Positions 13,784 to 23,309 of a stretch of DNA of 64,000 nucleotides are shown one piece after another. Origin of the DNA: Planctomycetia bacterium (lineage in GTDB: Bacteria; Planctomycetota; Planctomycetia; Pirellulales; UBA1268); assembly GCA_026401035.1 (NCBI GenBank), contig JAPLNR010000033.1, positions 16,227 through 80,226 of the forward strand, read 5' to 3'. A program made the position numbers and the translations under genes. Below the pieces are notes generated by a model. That model did not search any database, had not been told where the DNA came from, and saw nothing but the letters and a program-made list of their open reading frames with translations. Within the stretch, counting starts at the first letter, position 1. Each line of letters starts with the position of its first letter.

Positions 13784-13876
13784 GCTGACTGCTCCTGAAG
13801 TATCGCTGTGGTGAAAAATCGGGTGACGAGGGCGTGACAATCTTGGGTTTAGGCGCTTGGGTTTAAGCGTTTGGGT

Positions 13877-15118
13877 TCAGGCCGCCGCGCGAATCACGAG
13901 GCAGAGATTCGAGCCGCCAAATCCAAACGAGTTGCTGGCCGTGACCCGCACCCGCGCCGGGCGGGCGACGTGGGGCACATGATCGAGCGGGCAGTTCTCG
14001 TCGGGGTTGTCGAGATTCACAGTCGGCGGAATCGCCTGCCGGTCGATCGCGGCCAGGCAGGCGATCGCTTCGAAGGCCGCGGCGCCGCTGACCAGATGCC
14101 CCGACATGCTTTTGGTGGAACTGACCGGCACGCGGTCGGCCGCGGTGTCGAGCGCCAGGCGGATCGCCCCGGCCTCGGCGGCGTCGCCCACCGGCGTGCC
14201 GGCGGCATGGGCATTCACGTAGTCGACCTCGTCGGGCCCGACGCCGGCATCTTCCAGCGCCATCACGATCGCCCGGGCGGCATTCCTGGGATCGATGCAG
14301 GGCGTGACCATGTGGGTGGCATCGCTCGACATGCCGACACCGGCCAGTTCGCCATACAGGCGGGCCCCGCGGCGGGCCGCGTCGGCACGCCGCTCCAGCA
14401 TGAAGAACGCGCCCCCTTCGCCCATCACAAAGCCGTCGCGATCACGATCGAAGGGCCGCGAAGACTTCGTCGGGTCGTCGCCGCGTCGCGATAGGGCGCG
14501 GAGATTGTAGAAGGCTGCCAGGGCCGTCGGACGGAGGATGTCGCAGCCGCCCACGATGCAGGCATCGACCCAGCCGGCCTCGAGCCAGGTGCGGCCGAGC
14601 GCCATCGCGTAGCCGCTCGAGGCACAGGCCGCCGCCGCCGTGACGGCCGGCCCGCTGACGCCAGTATGCTGCGCGAGCCGATGCACCAGCGACTGATCCT
14701 GCCGCGGTTCGAAGACCATCGTGCCGTGGTCGAGGAAATCGAAATCCCATTCCTTCAGCTGCTCCGCTCCCTGGCCGAGCACGAGGCCGATCCGGGTTCG
14801 CGGGTAGCCGACGGGCAGCGCGGCGTCGGCCAGCGCATGCGTGATCGGACTCAGGCAGAGCCGATCGAGCCGGGGCAGCGCGGCGAACGCGGCGGCGTCG
14901 AGCTGGCACGTGCCGGCGGGGGGCAGCGGAATCCCGGTCAGCGGGGCGGCAAACTGGCGGGTTTCGCGGGCGAATGCATGGGGCGGGATCGAACGCACGC
15001 CCGATGCGCCAGCCATCAGGTTGGCGGTGATCTCCGCCACCGAGCTGCCCAGCGGCGACACCGCCCCGATGCCGGTGATCATGATCGACTCGCGAGCGGC
15101 AGCGGCGGCGCCAGTCAT
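13877..15118 (-). CDS. Beta-ketoacyl-ACP synthase (KAS II/FabF-like)
   Basis: A 413-residue condensing enzyme that elongates acyl chains on ACP. The catalytic triad is intact: Cys165 in AAAACASSGYAM, His304 in VNAHAAGTP and His341 in STKSMSGHLVSG, with a C-terminal SFGFGGSN motif. It ends a three-gene operon (ACP, KAS-like, KAS) and overlaps the upstream gene by 4 nt. Because it is grouped with a degenerate KAS and its own ACP, a specialised lipid or polyketide product is more likely than housekeeping fatty acid synthesis. Confidence 0.9.
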   Translation of the reverse strand: MTGAAAAARESIMITGIGAVSPLGSSVAEITANLMAGASGVRSIPPHAFARETRQFAAPLTGIPLPPAGTCQLDAAAFAALPRLDRLCLSPITHALADAALPVGYPRTRIGLVLGQGAEQLKEWDFDFLDHGTMVFEPRQDQSLVHRLAQHTGVSGPAVTAAAACASSGYAMALGRTWLEAGWVDACIVGGCDILRPTALAAFYNLRALSRRGDDPTKSSRPFDRDRDGFVMGEGGAFFMLERRADAARRGARLYGELAGVGMSSDATHMVTPCIDPRNAARAIVMALEDAGVGPDEVDYVNAHAAGTPVGDAAEAGAIRLALDTAADRVPVSSTKSMSGHLVSGAAAFEAIACLAAIDRQAIPPTVNLDNPDENCPLDHVPHVARPARVRVTASNSFGFGGSNLCLVIRAAA

Positions 15119-15948
15119 GCGGCCTCTCCCTGGGTGGCGACGTCGGCCGGCACGAGACGGATTTCAGCGGCCCATGGGCAGCGATGCGACCACGACGCAG
15201 TTCCGCCGGCGTGGCCGTGGGCCGCCAGGGCCCTGCCAAACGCGGCGAGGAGACCGGGCGTCGGCCGTGCAGCCGGTTTGAGACCGGCCGCAGATTCGAG
15301 GTGCATCTCCAGCGCGAGCTGCCCCGGTCGTGGCGGCACGAGCGACAGCGCCACGGCACGACAGATCGGATCGGTGACCGGCTTGCCGGCGGCATCGAGC
15401 ACCGGTTCCTCGTCCCAGCCGCTCACGATCAGCCAGACACCATCGCAACGCATGCGGCCCGCTGCCGTGGGACGCAGCCAGGAGATCGCCGTGAACAATC
15501 CCTCCGCAAGCGCATCCGGCCCGCCACCAACGCCGATATTTGGCCCATGCATGCCCAGGCCCACGCTCACGGCGCCGGCTGGAGAATGGAGCGAGCACTC
15601 CGGCACGATTCGCGTCGAGACGGCGGTGCCGCCGATGGCAGCCGCCTGCACGAGCGTCTGCGCCGCGGAGATCCTTCCCGCCTGGCAGGAAGCGGCGATC
15701 ACGCCATGGAGGTCGAACGAGGGCCGCGGCTCCGGATACTGCGCGATCGCCGCCAGCACGGCATGCATGCCGACCACGGTCTGCTCGTCGGAGTGGCGGA
15801 GAAACCGCGGTGCCAGGGCCGGCGCCGAGGCCGGCCAGCCACCGGTGCGCAGCGCATCGATCGCCGACAGCCGGGTTTCGACCATCGCATGGCTGGCGAC
15901 CGCGCACGCGGCTGCGGCCGGGCCAACGGTGTGCGGAGAGGTTGGCAT
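15115..15948 (-). CDS. Degenerate beta-ketoacyl synthase N-domain protein
   Basis: A 277-residue protein resembling the beta-ketoacyl synthase-like N-terminal domain family (Ketoacyl-synt_2): TRIVPECSLHSPAGAVSVGL, then GMHGPNIGVGGGPDALAEGL. The motif around the expected nucleophile has no cysteine in the usual place and the His-containing C domain is missing, so it is probably non-catalytic, comparable to a chain-length-factor partner. It is coupled by ATGA to the active KAS. Confidence 0.75.
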   Translation of the reverse strand: MPTSPHTVGPAAAACAVASHAMVETRLSAIDALRTGGWPASAPALAPRFLRHSDEQTVVGMHAVLAAIAQYPEPRPSFDLHGVIAASCQAGRISAAQTLVQAAAIGGTAVSTRIVPECSLHSPAGAVSVGLGMHGPNIGVGGGPDALAEGLFTAISWLRPTAAGRMRCDGVWLIVSGWDEEPVLDAAGKPVTDPICRAVALSLVPPRPGQLALEMHLESAAGLKPAARPTPGLLAAFGRALAAHGHAGGTASWSHRCPWAAEIRLVPADVATQGEAA

Positions 15949-15956
15949 AGGGCCGT

Positions 15957-16223
15957 TTATGCTGCCTGCTTGGAAGTCTTGGCGGCGACTTTGGCCTGCA
16001 GGATGTCGAGCAGCCTGCCGACCGTGTTCACGTCTTCGAGAAGTTCGGTCTCGACCTGGATGCCAAACCGGGTCTCGATATGCAGCACGAGTCCGGCCAT
16101 GTCGAGCGAATCGAGGTTCAGTCCCTCGCGCAGCGACGTCGAGTCTTCGAGCGCCGGGTAGGTCTCTCCGGTCTCCTTTTCGAGCAGTTCGAGCACGATT
16201 GCCGAAAGTTGCGTGCGGTCCAT
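15957..16223 (-). CDS. Acyl carrier protein
   Basis: An 88-residue acidic carrier protein. The phosphopantetheine site is LNLDSLDMAGL with Ser39, followed by the typical recognition helix and FGIQVETELLEDVNTVGRLL. I selected ATG 16223, which has GGAGTGGAG 4-8 nt upstream, over the longer frame. It is first in the operon with the two KAS genes and would carry the growing chain for them. Confidence 0.92.
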   Translation of the reverse strand: MDRTQLSAIVLELLEKETGETYPALEDSTSLREGLNLDSLDMAGLVLHIETRFGIQVETELLEDVNTVGRLLDILQAKVAAKTSKQAA

Positions 16224-16316
16224 GAACTCCACTCCTGTCCTGTCATGCAAAACTGGTAGATGATTGCCGCGACGGTATCATGCGGTGCCGCGGCACGAGG
16301 CTGGAGACAGTAGCGA

Positions 16317-16748
16317 ATGCAGACCGACGGGCGAAGGGCAAAAGAGACCGCATTTTCGCGGGTTTATCGCCGGTATCGGTCGAGCGTGCTCGCGGCCGCG
16401 ACGGCTGCGTATACCGCCCTGCTCGTGGCCGCCACCCACTATCCGAAGCCGGAGCGGCTGCTCGGCCGCAACCCGCCCTCCGACAAACTGCTCCACTTCA
16501 TGGCCTACGGCGTGCTCGGCGCACTGGCCGCGGCGGCGCTGCGTTCGCGGGGCCGGTGGTCAGGCCGGACGATCGCGGCGCTGGCCGGCGGGCTGGCCCT
16601 GTTCGCCGCGCTCGACGAGATCACGCAGCCCTTCTTCGCACGGGCGGCGGACCCGCTCGACTGGGTCTTCGACTGCATCGGGATCGCCGGCGGGATCCTG
16701 CTCGTCGTCACGATCAGTAGTTTGGTGTCGGCGCGCGGAAGTCGCTGA
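16317..16748 (+). CDS. VanZ-like membrane protein
   Basis: A 143-residue protein with four hydrophobic segments and the VanZ pattern [16 protein letters not shown], then [25 protein letters not shown]. VanZ-like proteins confer low-level teicoplanin resistance in enterococci, but in most bacteria their role is unknown. Its 3' end overlaps the convergent decarboxylase gene by 35 bp. Confidence 0.83.
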   Translation: MQTDGRRAKETAFSRVYRRYRSSVLAAATAAYTALLVAATHYPKPERLLGRNPPSDKLLHFMAYGVLGALAAAALRSRGRWSGRTIAALAGGLALFAALDEITQPFFARAADPLDWVFDCIGIAGGILLVVTISSLVSARGSR

Positions 16749-17688
16749 GCTTTACCGAGCGAAACCATTCGATCGTCTTGGCGAGCCCCTCCCGCAGGGC
16801 AATGGCCGGCTCCCAGCCGAGGTGCTTCTTGGCGAGCGTGATGTCGGGCCGCCGCCGCTCCGGATCGTCGACGGGCAGCGGTTTCTCGATGAGCTTCGAT
16901 TTCGAGCCGGTGAGTTCGAGCGTGAGTTCGGCAAGCTGCCGGATCGTGAACTCACCGGGGTTGCCGATGTTCACCGGGCCGATGAAATCATCCGGGCCGT
17001 TCATCATGCGGATGATGCCCTCGACGAGGTCGTCCCGGTAGCAGAAACTCCGCGTCTGCCCGCCGTTGCCGAAGATCGTGATCGGCTCGCCGGCGATCGC
17101 CTGCCGAATGAAATTCGAAACCACGCGACCGTCGAAGGGATGCATCCGCGGGCCGTACGTATTGAAGATCCGTACGATCCGGATGTTGACCCGGTTGTGG
17201 CGGTGGTAGTCCATGAAGAGGGTCTCGGCGGCCCGCTTCCCCTCGTCGTAGCAGGCGCGGGGCCCGATCGGATTCACGGAGCCGCGATAGCTCTCCGGCT
17301 GCGGATGCACCTCCGGGTCGCCATACACCTCGCTCGTCGAGGCCTGCAGCACCTTCGCCCGGCAGCGCCGGGCCATGCCGAGCACGTTGATGGCGCCCAT
17401 CACGCTCGTCTTCATCGTCTTGATGGGGTTGTATTGGTAGTGACCGGGGGCGGCCGGGCAGGCGAGGTTGTAGATCTCGTCGACCTCGAGCCAGAGCGGA
17501 TGGATCACGTCGTGCCGGATGAGCTCGAAGTTGCCGCAGCCGAGCAGGTGGGCGACGTTGGTCTTCTGACTCGTGAAAAAGTTGTCGACGCAGATGACGT
17601 CGTGCCCCATCTCAACGAGACGGTCACAGAGGTGGCTGCCGAGAAAACCGGCACCGCCGGTGACAAGGATGCGTTTGATTGTTGCCAT
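16714..17688 (-). CDS. uxs: UDP-glucuronic acid decarboxylase (UDP-xylose synthase)
   Basis: A 324-residue extended SDR enzyme that oxidises and decarboxylates UDP-glucuronate to UDP-xylose using bound NAD. Seen: the NAD-binding GGAGFLGS at 11-18, the catalytic Tyr147 and Lys151 in CYDEGKR, the STSEVYGDP motif and [10 protein letters not shown]. The sequence is very close to the consensus of bacterial and plant UXS. It likely supplies xylose for surface polysaccharide, although the polysaccharide genes are about 38 kb away. Confidence 0.93.
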   Translation of the reverse strand: MATIKRILVTGGAGFLGSHLCDRLVEMGHDVICVDNFFTSQKTNVAHLLGCGNFELIRHDVIHPLWLEVDEIYNLACPAAPGHYQYNPIKTMKTSVMGAINVLGMARRCRAKVLQASTSEVYGDPEVHPQPESYRGSVNPIGPRACYDEGKRAAETLFMDYHRHNRVNIRIVRIFNTYGPRMHPFDGRVVSNFIRQAIAGEPITIFGNGGQTRSFCYRDDLVEGIIRMMNGPDDFIGPVNIGNPGEFTIRQLAELTLELTGSKSKLIEKPLPVDDPERRRPDITLAKKHLGWEPAIALREGLAKTIEWFRSVKLSDFRAPTPNY

Positions 17689-17754
17689 GGTGCGGGAATC
17701 CTACCGTAAACGCCGCAGAAAGGCATCCACTCCCCGGCAGCTGGCAGGGCGGCG

Positions 17755-20700
17755 CTATCGGCCGAGTTCGGAGAGATACCGCACGAGGTCGGCGAGCTCT
17801 TCGCGGCTGAGGCCGTCGATGAGCCCCGCGGGCATCAGCGACGTGCCGGCCGACTCCTCGTCGATGTCGGCCGTGGGAATCTTCACCTCCTTGCCGATCG
17901 CGTCGCGCAGCACAAGCTCCTCGTCGCTCCGCGACACCTGGATGCCCGTCACCACCTGGCCGTCGTCGGTGAGCACGACGAGGGTATTGAAGCCCTCCTT
18001 GACGTTCTTCGCCGGGTAGACGAGCGAGTCGATGATGTAGTCGAGCGGGCTGGCGGCCCCGATCGCGGCGAGGTTCGGACCCACCCGGGCGCCGTCGTCG
18101 CCGATCCGGTGGCACGAAACACACTTCAGGCTCTCGCGCTTGTAGATCGCCTCGCCCCGGCCGCGGTCGGCCTTCGTCCGCACGAATTCGACGAAGGCGT
18201 CGAGATCGGCGTTGGTCATGGCATGACGTGGTCCGCTGGCCGGTTGCGGAGCGGCGCTGCCCACGGAGCGGGCGACCACCGTCTCGAGCGCCTTCGCCAG
18301 CGCCGGCTCCTGCCGCCCCGCCGCGCTGATCGCCTGTAGTCCGCTCTTTGCGAGCGCGGCCGGGAACGACGCCTCCGCGGCGTCGATCGCGGCGGCCAGG
18401 GTGGCCGCGCCATCCTTCGCCGTGAGAAAGGCCCGGTAGACGCCGTCGATCGCCGCCGTGTCGCTCGCGGTCGCGAGCCAGGCCACCGCCTGCCGGGCAG
18501 CCAGCTCGCGCGACTGGGGCACGAGCGCCGCGAGGGCCGCCGCCTGCGTCTGCACACTGCCCGAGCCGGCCTTGGCCAGCTGGAGGAGCACCTCGCGCGA
18601 GGCATTGCCGGGCAGCGCGCCGAGCGCCGCGATCGCCGCCCCGCAGACGGCAGGTGATCGTGTCGCTTGCGTGGCAATGGCCGCCAGTTCATCCCCCGCG
18701 GCCGCGATCTTCCAGGCGGCCACCGCCTCGATCGCGCGGGTGGCGCAGGCGTCGTCACTCGACGCCAGGAGTTTCTCCACCGCGATGAGATCACCCGCCG
18801 GAACGGCCCGGCGGCGCTGCTGCGCCCCGAGCAGGTGGCCGAGCAGTGTCGACGCCTCCGCGGGCGGTGTGGCCGGATCGACGACGATGTCGAACACTAG
18901 CCGCAGGTCCTGCGGGCTGCCGAGCGTGGCGATGCAGTCGAGCGCTGCGGCGCGGTCGGTGGCGGAGAGCCCCCCCTCCCGCAGCCGGGCGACGATCCGG
19001 GGAACCGCCGCGCCGGCTTCGGCCGACCGCACGGCGAAGATCACGCGGCCGAATTTTCCGCCGTCGACGAACGTGCCGTCGATCACCGCCGGCAGCCAGG
19101 CCTCACGGAGCTCACGCGCGGCGAGCCAGACGGCGTAGTCGAGGGAATCGTCGCGGTCATGATCGACGGCATGCAGGGCCAGCTCCGCGGCCCGAGTGCC
19201 ACCGAGCGTTGCCAGCGCCCGAACGGCCTCGAGCCGCACCTGCGGCGCGGGATCGTCGACGAGCGGGGCGAGTAACTCCGCCGGTGCCTCGAGCCGGTCG
19301 GCCCAGTCGCAGACAATACGGGCAGCCGCCGCGCGGGCCCGCGACTCAGGCGACGCGAGCACCGCCTGCAACAGCGGGAGATCGACCTCAGTCGCGCTGC
19401 CCCGGTCAAACCCCTGCTTCAGCCGCAGCCCGTCGAGACGGAGCCGTTCAAAATTGGCCGCCTTGGGATCGAGCGCGGCGAGCCAGCGGTCGACCTCGGG
19501 CCGCATCTGCTCTCCGCCGCGAGCAAACAGTTCACGGCGGGCCATGTCGCGGGCGTGGGCTTCCGGCGACTCGAGCTGGCCCAAAAGCTCGGCGGCGGAA
19601 AGCTGCTTGCAGTCGATCCGCGGCACGAGCGGGCGGCCCTTGGCCGTGACCCGCCAGATGCGGCCGTGCGTGCGGTCCCGCCGCTCGTCACGAAAATCGA
19701 CCTCGCCGTGCTGGATGATCGGGTTGTACCAGTCGGCGATGTAGATCGCGCCGTCGGGGCCCATCTTCACGTCGATCGGACGGAACGTGACCCGCTTGGA
19801 GTGAATGAGGTCGGGAAGTTTTTCACTCGTGAATCCTGAGCCCGCTTCCGTGAGCCGAAACCGGCAGACGCGGTTGGCCCGAAAGTCGTTCGTCACCAAG
19901 AGCCCCTGGGCATCGTCGGGCAGATGCCGGCCGCCGATGATCTCGAGGCCGCAGTATTTCGGGCTGCTCGGATTCATCCCGTGCAGGACCCGTGGCGTGC
20001 CGACGGCCGCCTGAAAGGCGGCGCCGGGGAAGGCGTAATAGATGCCTTCGCCACCAGCGCCGTCCGTCGCGAGCGACCGGCCCCAGGCATCGAAGACATG
20101 GCCCCAGGTGTTCACCCACCCGCGGGCAAAGACGTCGAGCGCGAGTGACTCGGGCTGAAACCGCCAGATGCCGCCTCCGTTGAGCCGGCGCACGCCCTGC
20201 GGCGTCTCCACATGGCTATGGATATAGATGGACTGGCTGAAATAGAGCCGCGCGTCGGGACCGCGACGAAAGGTGTGGATGATGTGGTGCGTATCTTCCG
20301 TGCCGAAGCCGGAGAGCACGACCTTGCGGCTATCGGCCCGGCCGTCGCCGTTGGTGTCGGCGAGGTGGAGAAATTCCGTGCTGTTGGCGACGTACGCGCC
20401 CCCCAGGTCGTCGGGCAGAATGGCCGTGGGCATGAGCAGCCCGTCGGCAAACACCGTGCTCGCGTCGGCGCGACCGTCGCCATCGCGGTCCTCGAGGATC
20501 GTGACCGTGTCGTTGGCGACCTCGCCCGGCCGAATCTGCGGATAGATGCTCGACGACGAGACCCAGAGCCGCCCCTGCGGATCGAAGTTCATCTGCAGCG
20601 GCTTCGAGATCAGCGGATCGGCCGCAAACAGATTCACCTCGTAGCCGTCGGCGATCTCCATGGCCGCGAGTTCCGCTGCCGGATCCGGAGGGGGAATATC

Positions 20701-20775
20701 CTTGAGCCCGCGCTGGGCCAGCGCCGGCTGCACGGACAGGGCGATCAGGACCGCGGCCGCGATGCGAACGATCAT
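17755..20775 (-). CDS. PVC-type membrane-bound dehydrogenase with haem-binding CxxCH domain
   Basis: A 1006-residue secreted protein from ATG 20775. Order: signal peptide (IVRIAAAVLIALSVQPALAQ), N-terminal beta-propeller dehydrogenase (residues about 30-420; GYEVNLFAADPLISKPLQMN, DGRADASTVFADGLLMPT), alpha-helical HEAT-like repeats (about 430-840), then a cytochrome c domain with CVSCH and a C-terminal GLSREELADLVRYLSEL. Such proteins are greatly expanded in Planctomycetes and probably oxidise sugars in the periplasm. The gene lies 1 nt after a GDSL hydrolase gene, a recurring pairing. Confidence 0.92.
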   Translation of the reverse strand: MIVRIAAAVLIALSVQPALAQRGLKDIPPPDPAAELAAMEIADGYEVNLFAADPLISKPLQMNFDPQGRLWVSSSSIYPQIRPGEVANDTVTILEDRDGDGRADASTVFADGLLMPTAILPDDLGGAYVANSTEFLHLADTNGDGRADSRKVVLSGFGTEDTHHIIHTFRRGPDARLYFSQSIYIHSHVETPQGVRRLNGGGIWRFQPESLALDVFARGWVNTWGHVFDAWGRSLATDGAGGEGIYYAFPGAAFQAAVGTPRVLHGMNPSSPKYCGLEIIGGRHLPDDAQGLLVTNDFRANRVCRFRLTEAGSGFTSEKLPDLIHSKRVTFRPIDVKMGPDGAIYIADWYNPIIQHGEVDFRDERRDRTHGRIWRVTAKGRPLVPRIDCKQLSAAELLGQLESPEAHARDMARRELFARGGEQMRPEVDRWLAALDPKAANFERLRLDGLRLKQGFDRGSATEVDLPLLQAVLASPESRARAAAARIVCDWADRLEAPAELLAPLVDDPAPQVRLEAVRALATLGGTRAAELALHAVDHDRDDSLDYAVWLAARELREAWLPAVIDGTFVDGGKFGRVIFAVRSAEAGAAVPRIVARLREGGLSATDRAAALDCIATLGSPQDLRLVFDIVVDPATPPAEASTLLGHLLGAQQRRRAVPAGDLIAVEKLLASSDDACATRAIEAVAAWKIAAAGDELAAIATQATRSPAVCGAAIAALGALPGNASREVLLQLAKAGSGSVQTQAAALAALVPQSRELAARQAVAWLATASDTAAIDGVYRAFLTAKDGAATLAAAIDAAEASFPAALAKSGLQAISAAGRQEPALAKALETVVARSVGSAAPQPASGPRHAMTNADLDAFVEFVRTKADRGRGEAIYKRESLKCVSCHRIGDDGARVGPNLAAIGAASPLDYIIDSLVYPAKNVKEGFNTLVVLTDDGQVVTGIQVSRSDEELVLRDAIGKEVKIPTADIDEESAGTSLMPAGLIDGLSREELADLVRYLSELGR

Positions 20776-20776
20776 G

Positions 20777-21721
20777 TCAGCGTAATTCCTTTGCCGAGTT
20801 TTGCACCTTCTGCTCCGCCTCTTTGACGAGCGCGTCGAACTGCGGCATCTCGACGGCGTTGTTGCCCTGCTCGTGCTTGCGGAACAGGAAGATGTAGGTC
20901 TCGTTTGCCGGTCGCCAGCGGTGGAAGAAGAGCGTGTTCTTCGCGACGACGAGCTTTCGGAGCGCTGCCGATGGGTCGGTCGATTCCGTGGGCAGCGGCC
21001 GACCGCCGGCTTCCACAAATACGCGGGCGGCCTGGGCGTAGCCAACGTTGGATAGATGGACGCCGTTTTCAGTGACGGCGGCGCCGGCCGTGATCTCGGG
21101 CAGCCGTGCGAAGAGGTCAACGAGGCCGGCCTGCTTCTCCGCGGCCACCTCGCGGATCGTCTGGCTGTAGGGGGCCAGGGCCGCGTTGCGAGCGTCGGCG
21201 TCCAGCGATTCGAAGCGGTGCGGCGTCACGAACACGAGCCGCACGTCCTGCGGCGCGTTGGCATGGGCCGCCGTCCGTAGGTCGTCGCAGAGCTTTCCCA
21301 ACTGGCCGCGGAACGCCGCCAGCCCGGCATCCCCCTTGAAGGATTCATTGCGGCCGTACGCCACGAAGATGATCGTCGGCTCGAGTTCGCGGACCAGCCC
21401 CAGCATCCGCTCGTAGCCCTTTGCCGCCGGGTCGAAGACGCCGCGGGACTCGGCCCAGACCGTGTCGCCGCTCCAGCCGAGGTTGCGAAACGTGAGCGCT
21501 GCCTCCGGATGCGCGGCCAGGAGCGCCGTCTCGATGAAGCCGCGGTCTCCCTCCCGTTCGATGAAGGTGTCGCCCAGGAAGACGACCCGGTCGCCGTCGC
21601 GGAGAACCCAGGCCGGCGGCGGAGCCGGCGGCGCTGCCGGAACGGCCGCCCACGGGATCATCGCCACGGCGATGGAAAGCCCGACCACCGCAGGCGGGGA
21701 GAACCGTGAAAGGTGCATCAT
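20777..21721 (-). CDS. Secreted SGNH/GDSL hydrolase
   Basis: A 314-residue periplasmic esterase-like protein. Start at ATG 21721 gives a signal peptide (SPPAVVGLSIAVAMIPWAAV). SGNH blocks are visible: RVVFLGDTFIE (block I variant with Thr in place of Ser), NLGWSGDTV (II), VAYGRNESF (III) and GVHLSNVGY with the Asp replaced by Val-His context (V). The GDT instead of GDS is notable for the nucleophile. Coupled with the PVC dehydrogenase, it may deacylate or desulfate the same carbohydrate substrate. Confidence 0.83.
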   Translation of the reverse strand: MMHLSRFSPPAVVGLSIAVAMIPWAAVPAAPPAPPPAWVLRDGDRVVFLGDTFIEREGDRGFIETALLAAHPEAALTFRNLGWSGDTVWAESRGVFDPAAKGYERMLGLVRELEPTIIFVAYGRNESFKGDAGLAAFRGQLGKLCDDLRTAAHANAPQDVRLVFVTPHRFESLDADARNAALAPYSQTIREVAAEKQAGLVDLFARLPEITAGAAVTENGVHLSNVGYAQAARVFVEAGGRPLPTESTDPSAALRKLVVAKNTLFFHRWRPANETYIFLFRKHEQGNNAVEMPQFDALVKEAEQKVQNSAKELR

Positions 21722-21825
21722 GGCGGGGAACTTTTCGCGGGTGAATTCAACTGTTAGTGTAGTCGGTTCCGGGGTCGGTGCCATGTGCAGGCTGCCCGAA
21801 ACAAGAACACCTCTCGCCGACATCA

Positions 21826-22761
21826 ATGCCTGACCTGCTCACCCGCCGTCATGCCATCAAAGCCGCCGCGGCTGCCGGCGCCGTGGCCGCCGCCGGGCCG
21901 CTTGAATTCATCCATTCCGCTGAAGGGAATTCTCCAATGAAGGGTCGCATCAATCAATCGATCGTCTACTGGTGCTTCAATGTCACCGGCGACCAGTGGG
22001 ACATCGAGAAGACCTGCCAGGTCGCGAAGCAACTCGGCTGCAAGTCGATCGAACTGGCCGATCCCGAGACCTGGCCGACGATCAAGAAGCACGGCCTCAC
22101 CTGCGCCGTCGCCCCCAACGGCATGCCGGGCGCGCCCTTCATGAAGGGGTTCAACAATCCGCGGTATCACGACGAGGTGATCGCCAGCACGACCAAGATG
22201 ATCGACGCCTGCGCCGCCGCCGGTTTTCCTTCCGTCATCGCCTTCACCGGCTACAAGTGGCGGGACGCCGACGATCCGCAGAGCGGTGAAATCTCGCTGG
22301 CGGAGGGGGCTGACAACTGCGTCGCCGGCTTCAAGAAGATCATCGGCCACGCCGAGAAGAAGGGGGTCACACTGCAGCTCGAGCATCTCAATACGCGGGA
22401 CGGCAGCCATCCGATGAAGGGGCACCCGGGCTATCAGGGCGACGATGTCGATTATGTCGCCAACATCATCCGTCGCGTCGGCTCCGAGCGCCTCAAGATG
22501 CTCTTCGACTGCTACCACGTGTCGGTGATGAACGGCGACGTGATCCGCCGGATCGAGCAAAACAAGGACGTGATCGGCCACGTGCACACCGCCGGCAATC
22601 CGGGCCGCGGCGAGCTCGACGATGCGCAGGAGATCAACTACCCGCCGATCATGCGAAAACTCCTCGACATCGGCTACAAGGGCTATGTCGGCCAGGAGTT
22701 CATCCCCACCCGCGACGCCTTCGCCGGCCTCAAGCAGGCCGTCGAACTCTGCGACGTCTAG
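21826..22761 (+). CDS. TAT-exported sugar isomerase/epimerase (hydroxypyruvate isomerase-like)
   Basis: A 311-residue TIM-barrel protein of the AP endonuclease-2 fold. The N terminus LLTRRHAIKAAAAAGAVAAA is a twin-arginine signal. Metal-binding residues are visible in LQLEHLNTR, MLFDCYHVSVM and GHVHTAGNPGRGEL, as in hydroxypyruvate isomerase, with GYVGQEFIPT at the end. It is divergent from the GDSL/PVC-dehydrogenase operon and may work on the same periplasmic sugar. The substrate is inferred. Confidence 0.88.
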   Translation: MPDLLTRRHAIKAAAAAGAVAAAGPLEFIHSAEGNSPMKGRINQSIVYWCFNVTGDQWDIEKTCQVAKQLGCKSIELADPETWPTIKKHGLTCAVAPNGMPGAPFMKGFNNPRYHDEVIASTTKMIDACAAAGFPSVIAFTGYKWRDADDPQSGEISLAEGADNCVAGFKKIIGHAEKKGVTLQLEHLNTRDGSHPMKGHPGYQGDDVDYVANIIRRVGSERLKMLFDCYHVSVMNGDVIRRIEQNKDVIGHVHTAGNPGRGELDDAQEINYPPIMRKLLDIGYKGYVGQEFIPTRDAFAGLKQAVELCDV

Positions 22762-22779
22762 GTTCACACCCATCTCAAA

Positions 22780-23309
22780 GTGGGACAGGCTCAATCCTGT
22801 TCGGCACATCGCTTGCCGCGACGCGGGCCTGGCGTTTGGCACCAAGAATCAACTTGCCCAACCGGCACGGGGTTGCCCACGCCCCATCGCCGGACGTTCG
22901 CTACGGGCTGCGTCTTTCGCGCTGGCGCCGCCGTCCCGGCGTCGGCGCCAGCTTACGGTCGCCGGGCAAAGCCCGGCTTAGGGATCGCCTACGCTCTCTG
23001 CACGCCGGCTGCGCTTCGCCATCCTGGCTACGCTGGCCGCCGAGCCCGGCTCCTGGGGCACGGGCAACCCCGTGCCTACCCGAAAGAGATGAACACACGC
23101 GGACGGAGGCAAAGGGCTACCCATGCCCCGGGAGCCGGCGTTGCTGACAAGCGCAGCCAGGATGGCGGAGCGCCGTCAGCATCGAGTAAGCGAAGCCCAG
23201 GATGGGCGTAGCGCACGTCCGGCGATGGGGCGTGGGTGGCCCGAAGCCGGATCGGGCGAGTCGAGGCAATCCTTGTGCCGAACAGGATTGGGACAGGCTT
23301 CAGCCTGTC
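22780..23309. repeat. Nested inverted-repeat cluster between convergent genes
   Basis: No gene is seen in this 0.5 kb. The ends carry an inverted repeat: CAATCCTGTTCGGCAC on the left (22792-22807) and its complement on the right (23275-23290). Inside lie GCCCACGCCCCATCGCCGG on the left with its complement near 23215-23236, a GGCACGGGG-TTG-CCCGTGCC-type hairpin with flanking GTAG on the minus strand near 23055-23082, and GCCGGGC-AAA-GCCCGGC near 22961-22980. The right end is the GACAGGC hairpin at 23292-23309. This looks like a composite of several REP-like units. Confidence 0.8.
23292..23309 (-). repeat. GACAGGC hairpin overlapping the glycerate kinase stop
   Basis: GACAGGC-TTCA-GCCTGTC. On the minus strand, the TGA stop of the glycerate kinase gene (23308-23310) uses the first GA of this hairpin, so the coding sequence ends exactly where the repeat begins. 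Confidence 0.85.

Noticed and set aside
17755-21120. Longer 1121-residue start for the PVC dehydrogenase
   Set aside because: The extra 115 residues overlap the GDSL gene in another frame; ATG 20775 gives a clean signal peptide and 1-nt spacing after the GDSL stop.
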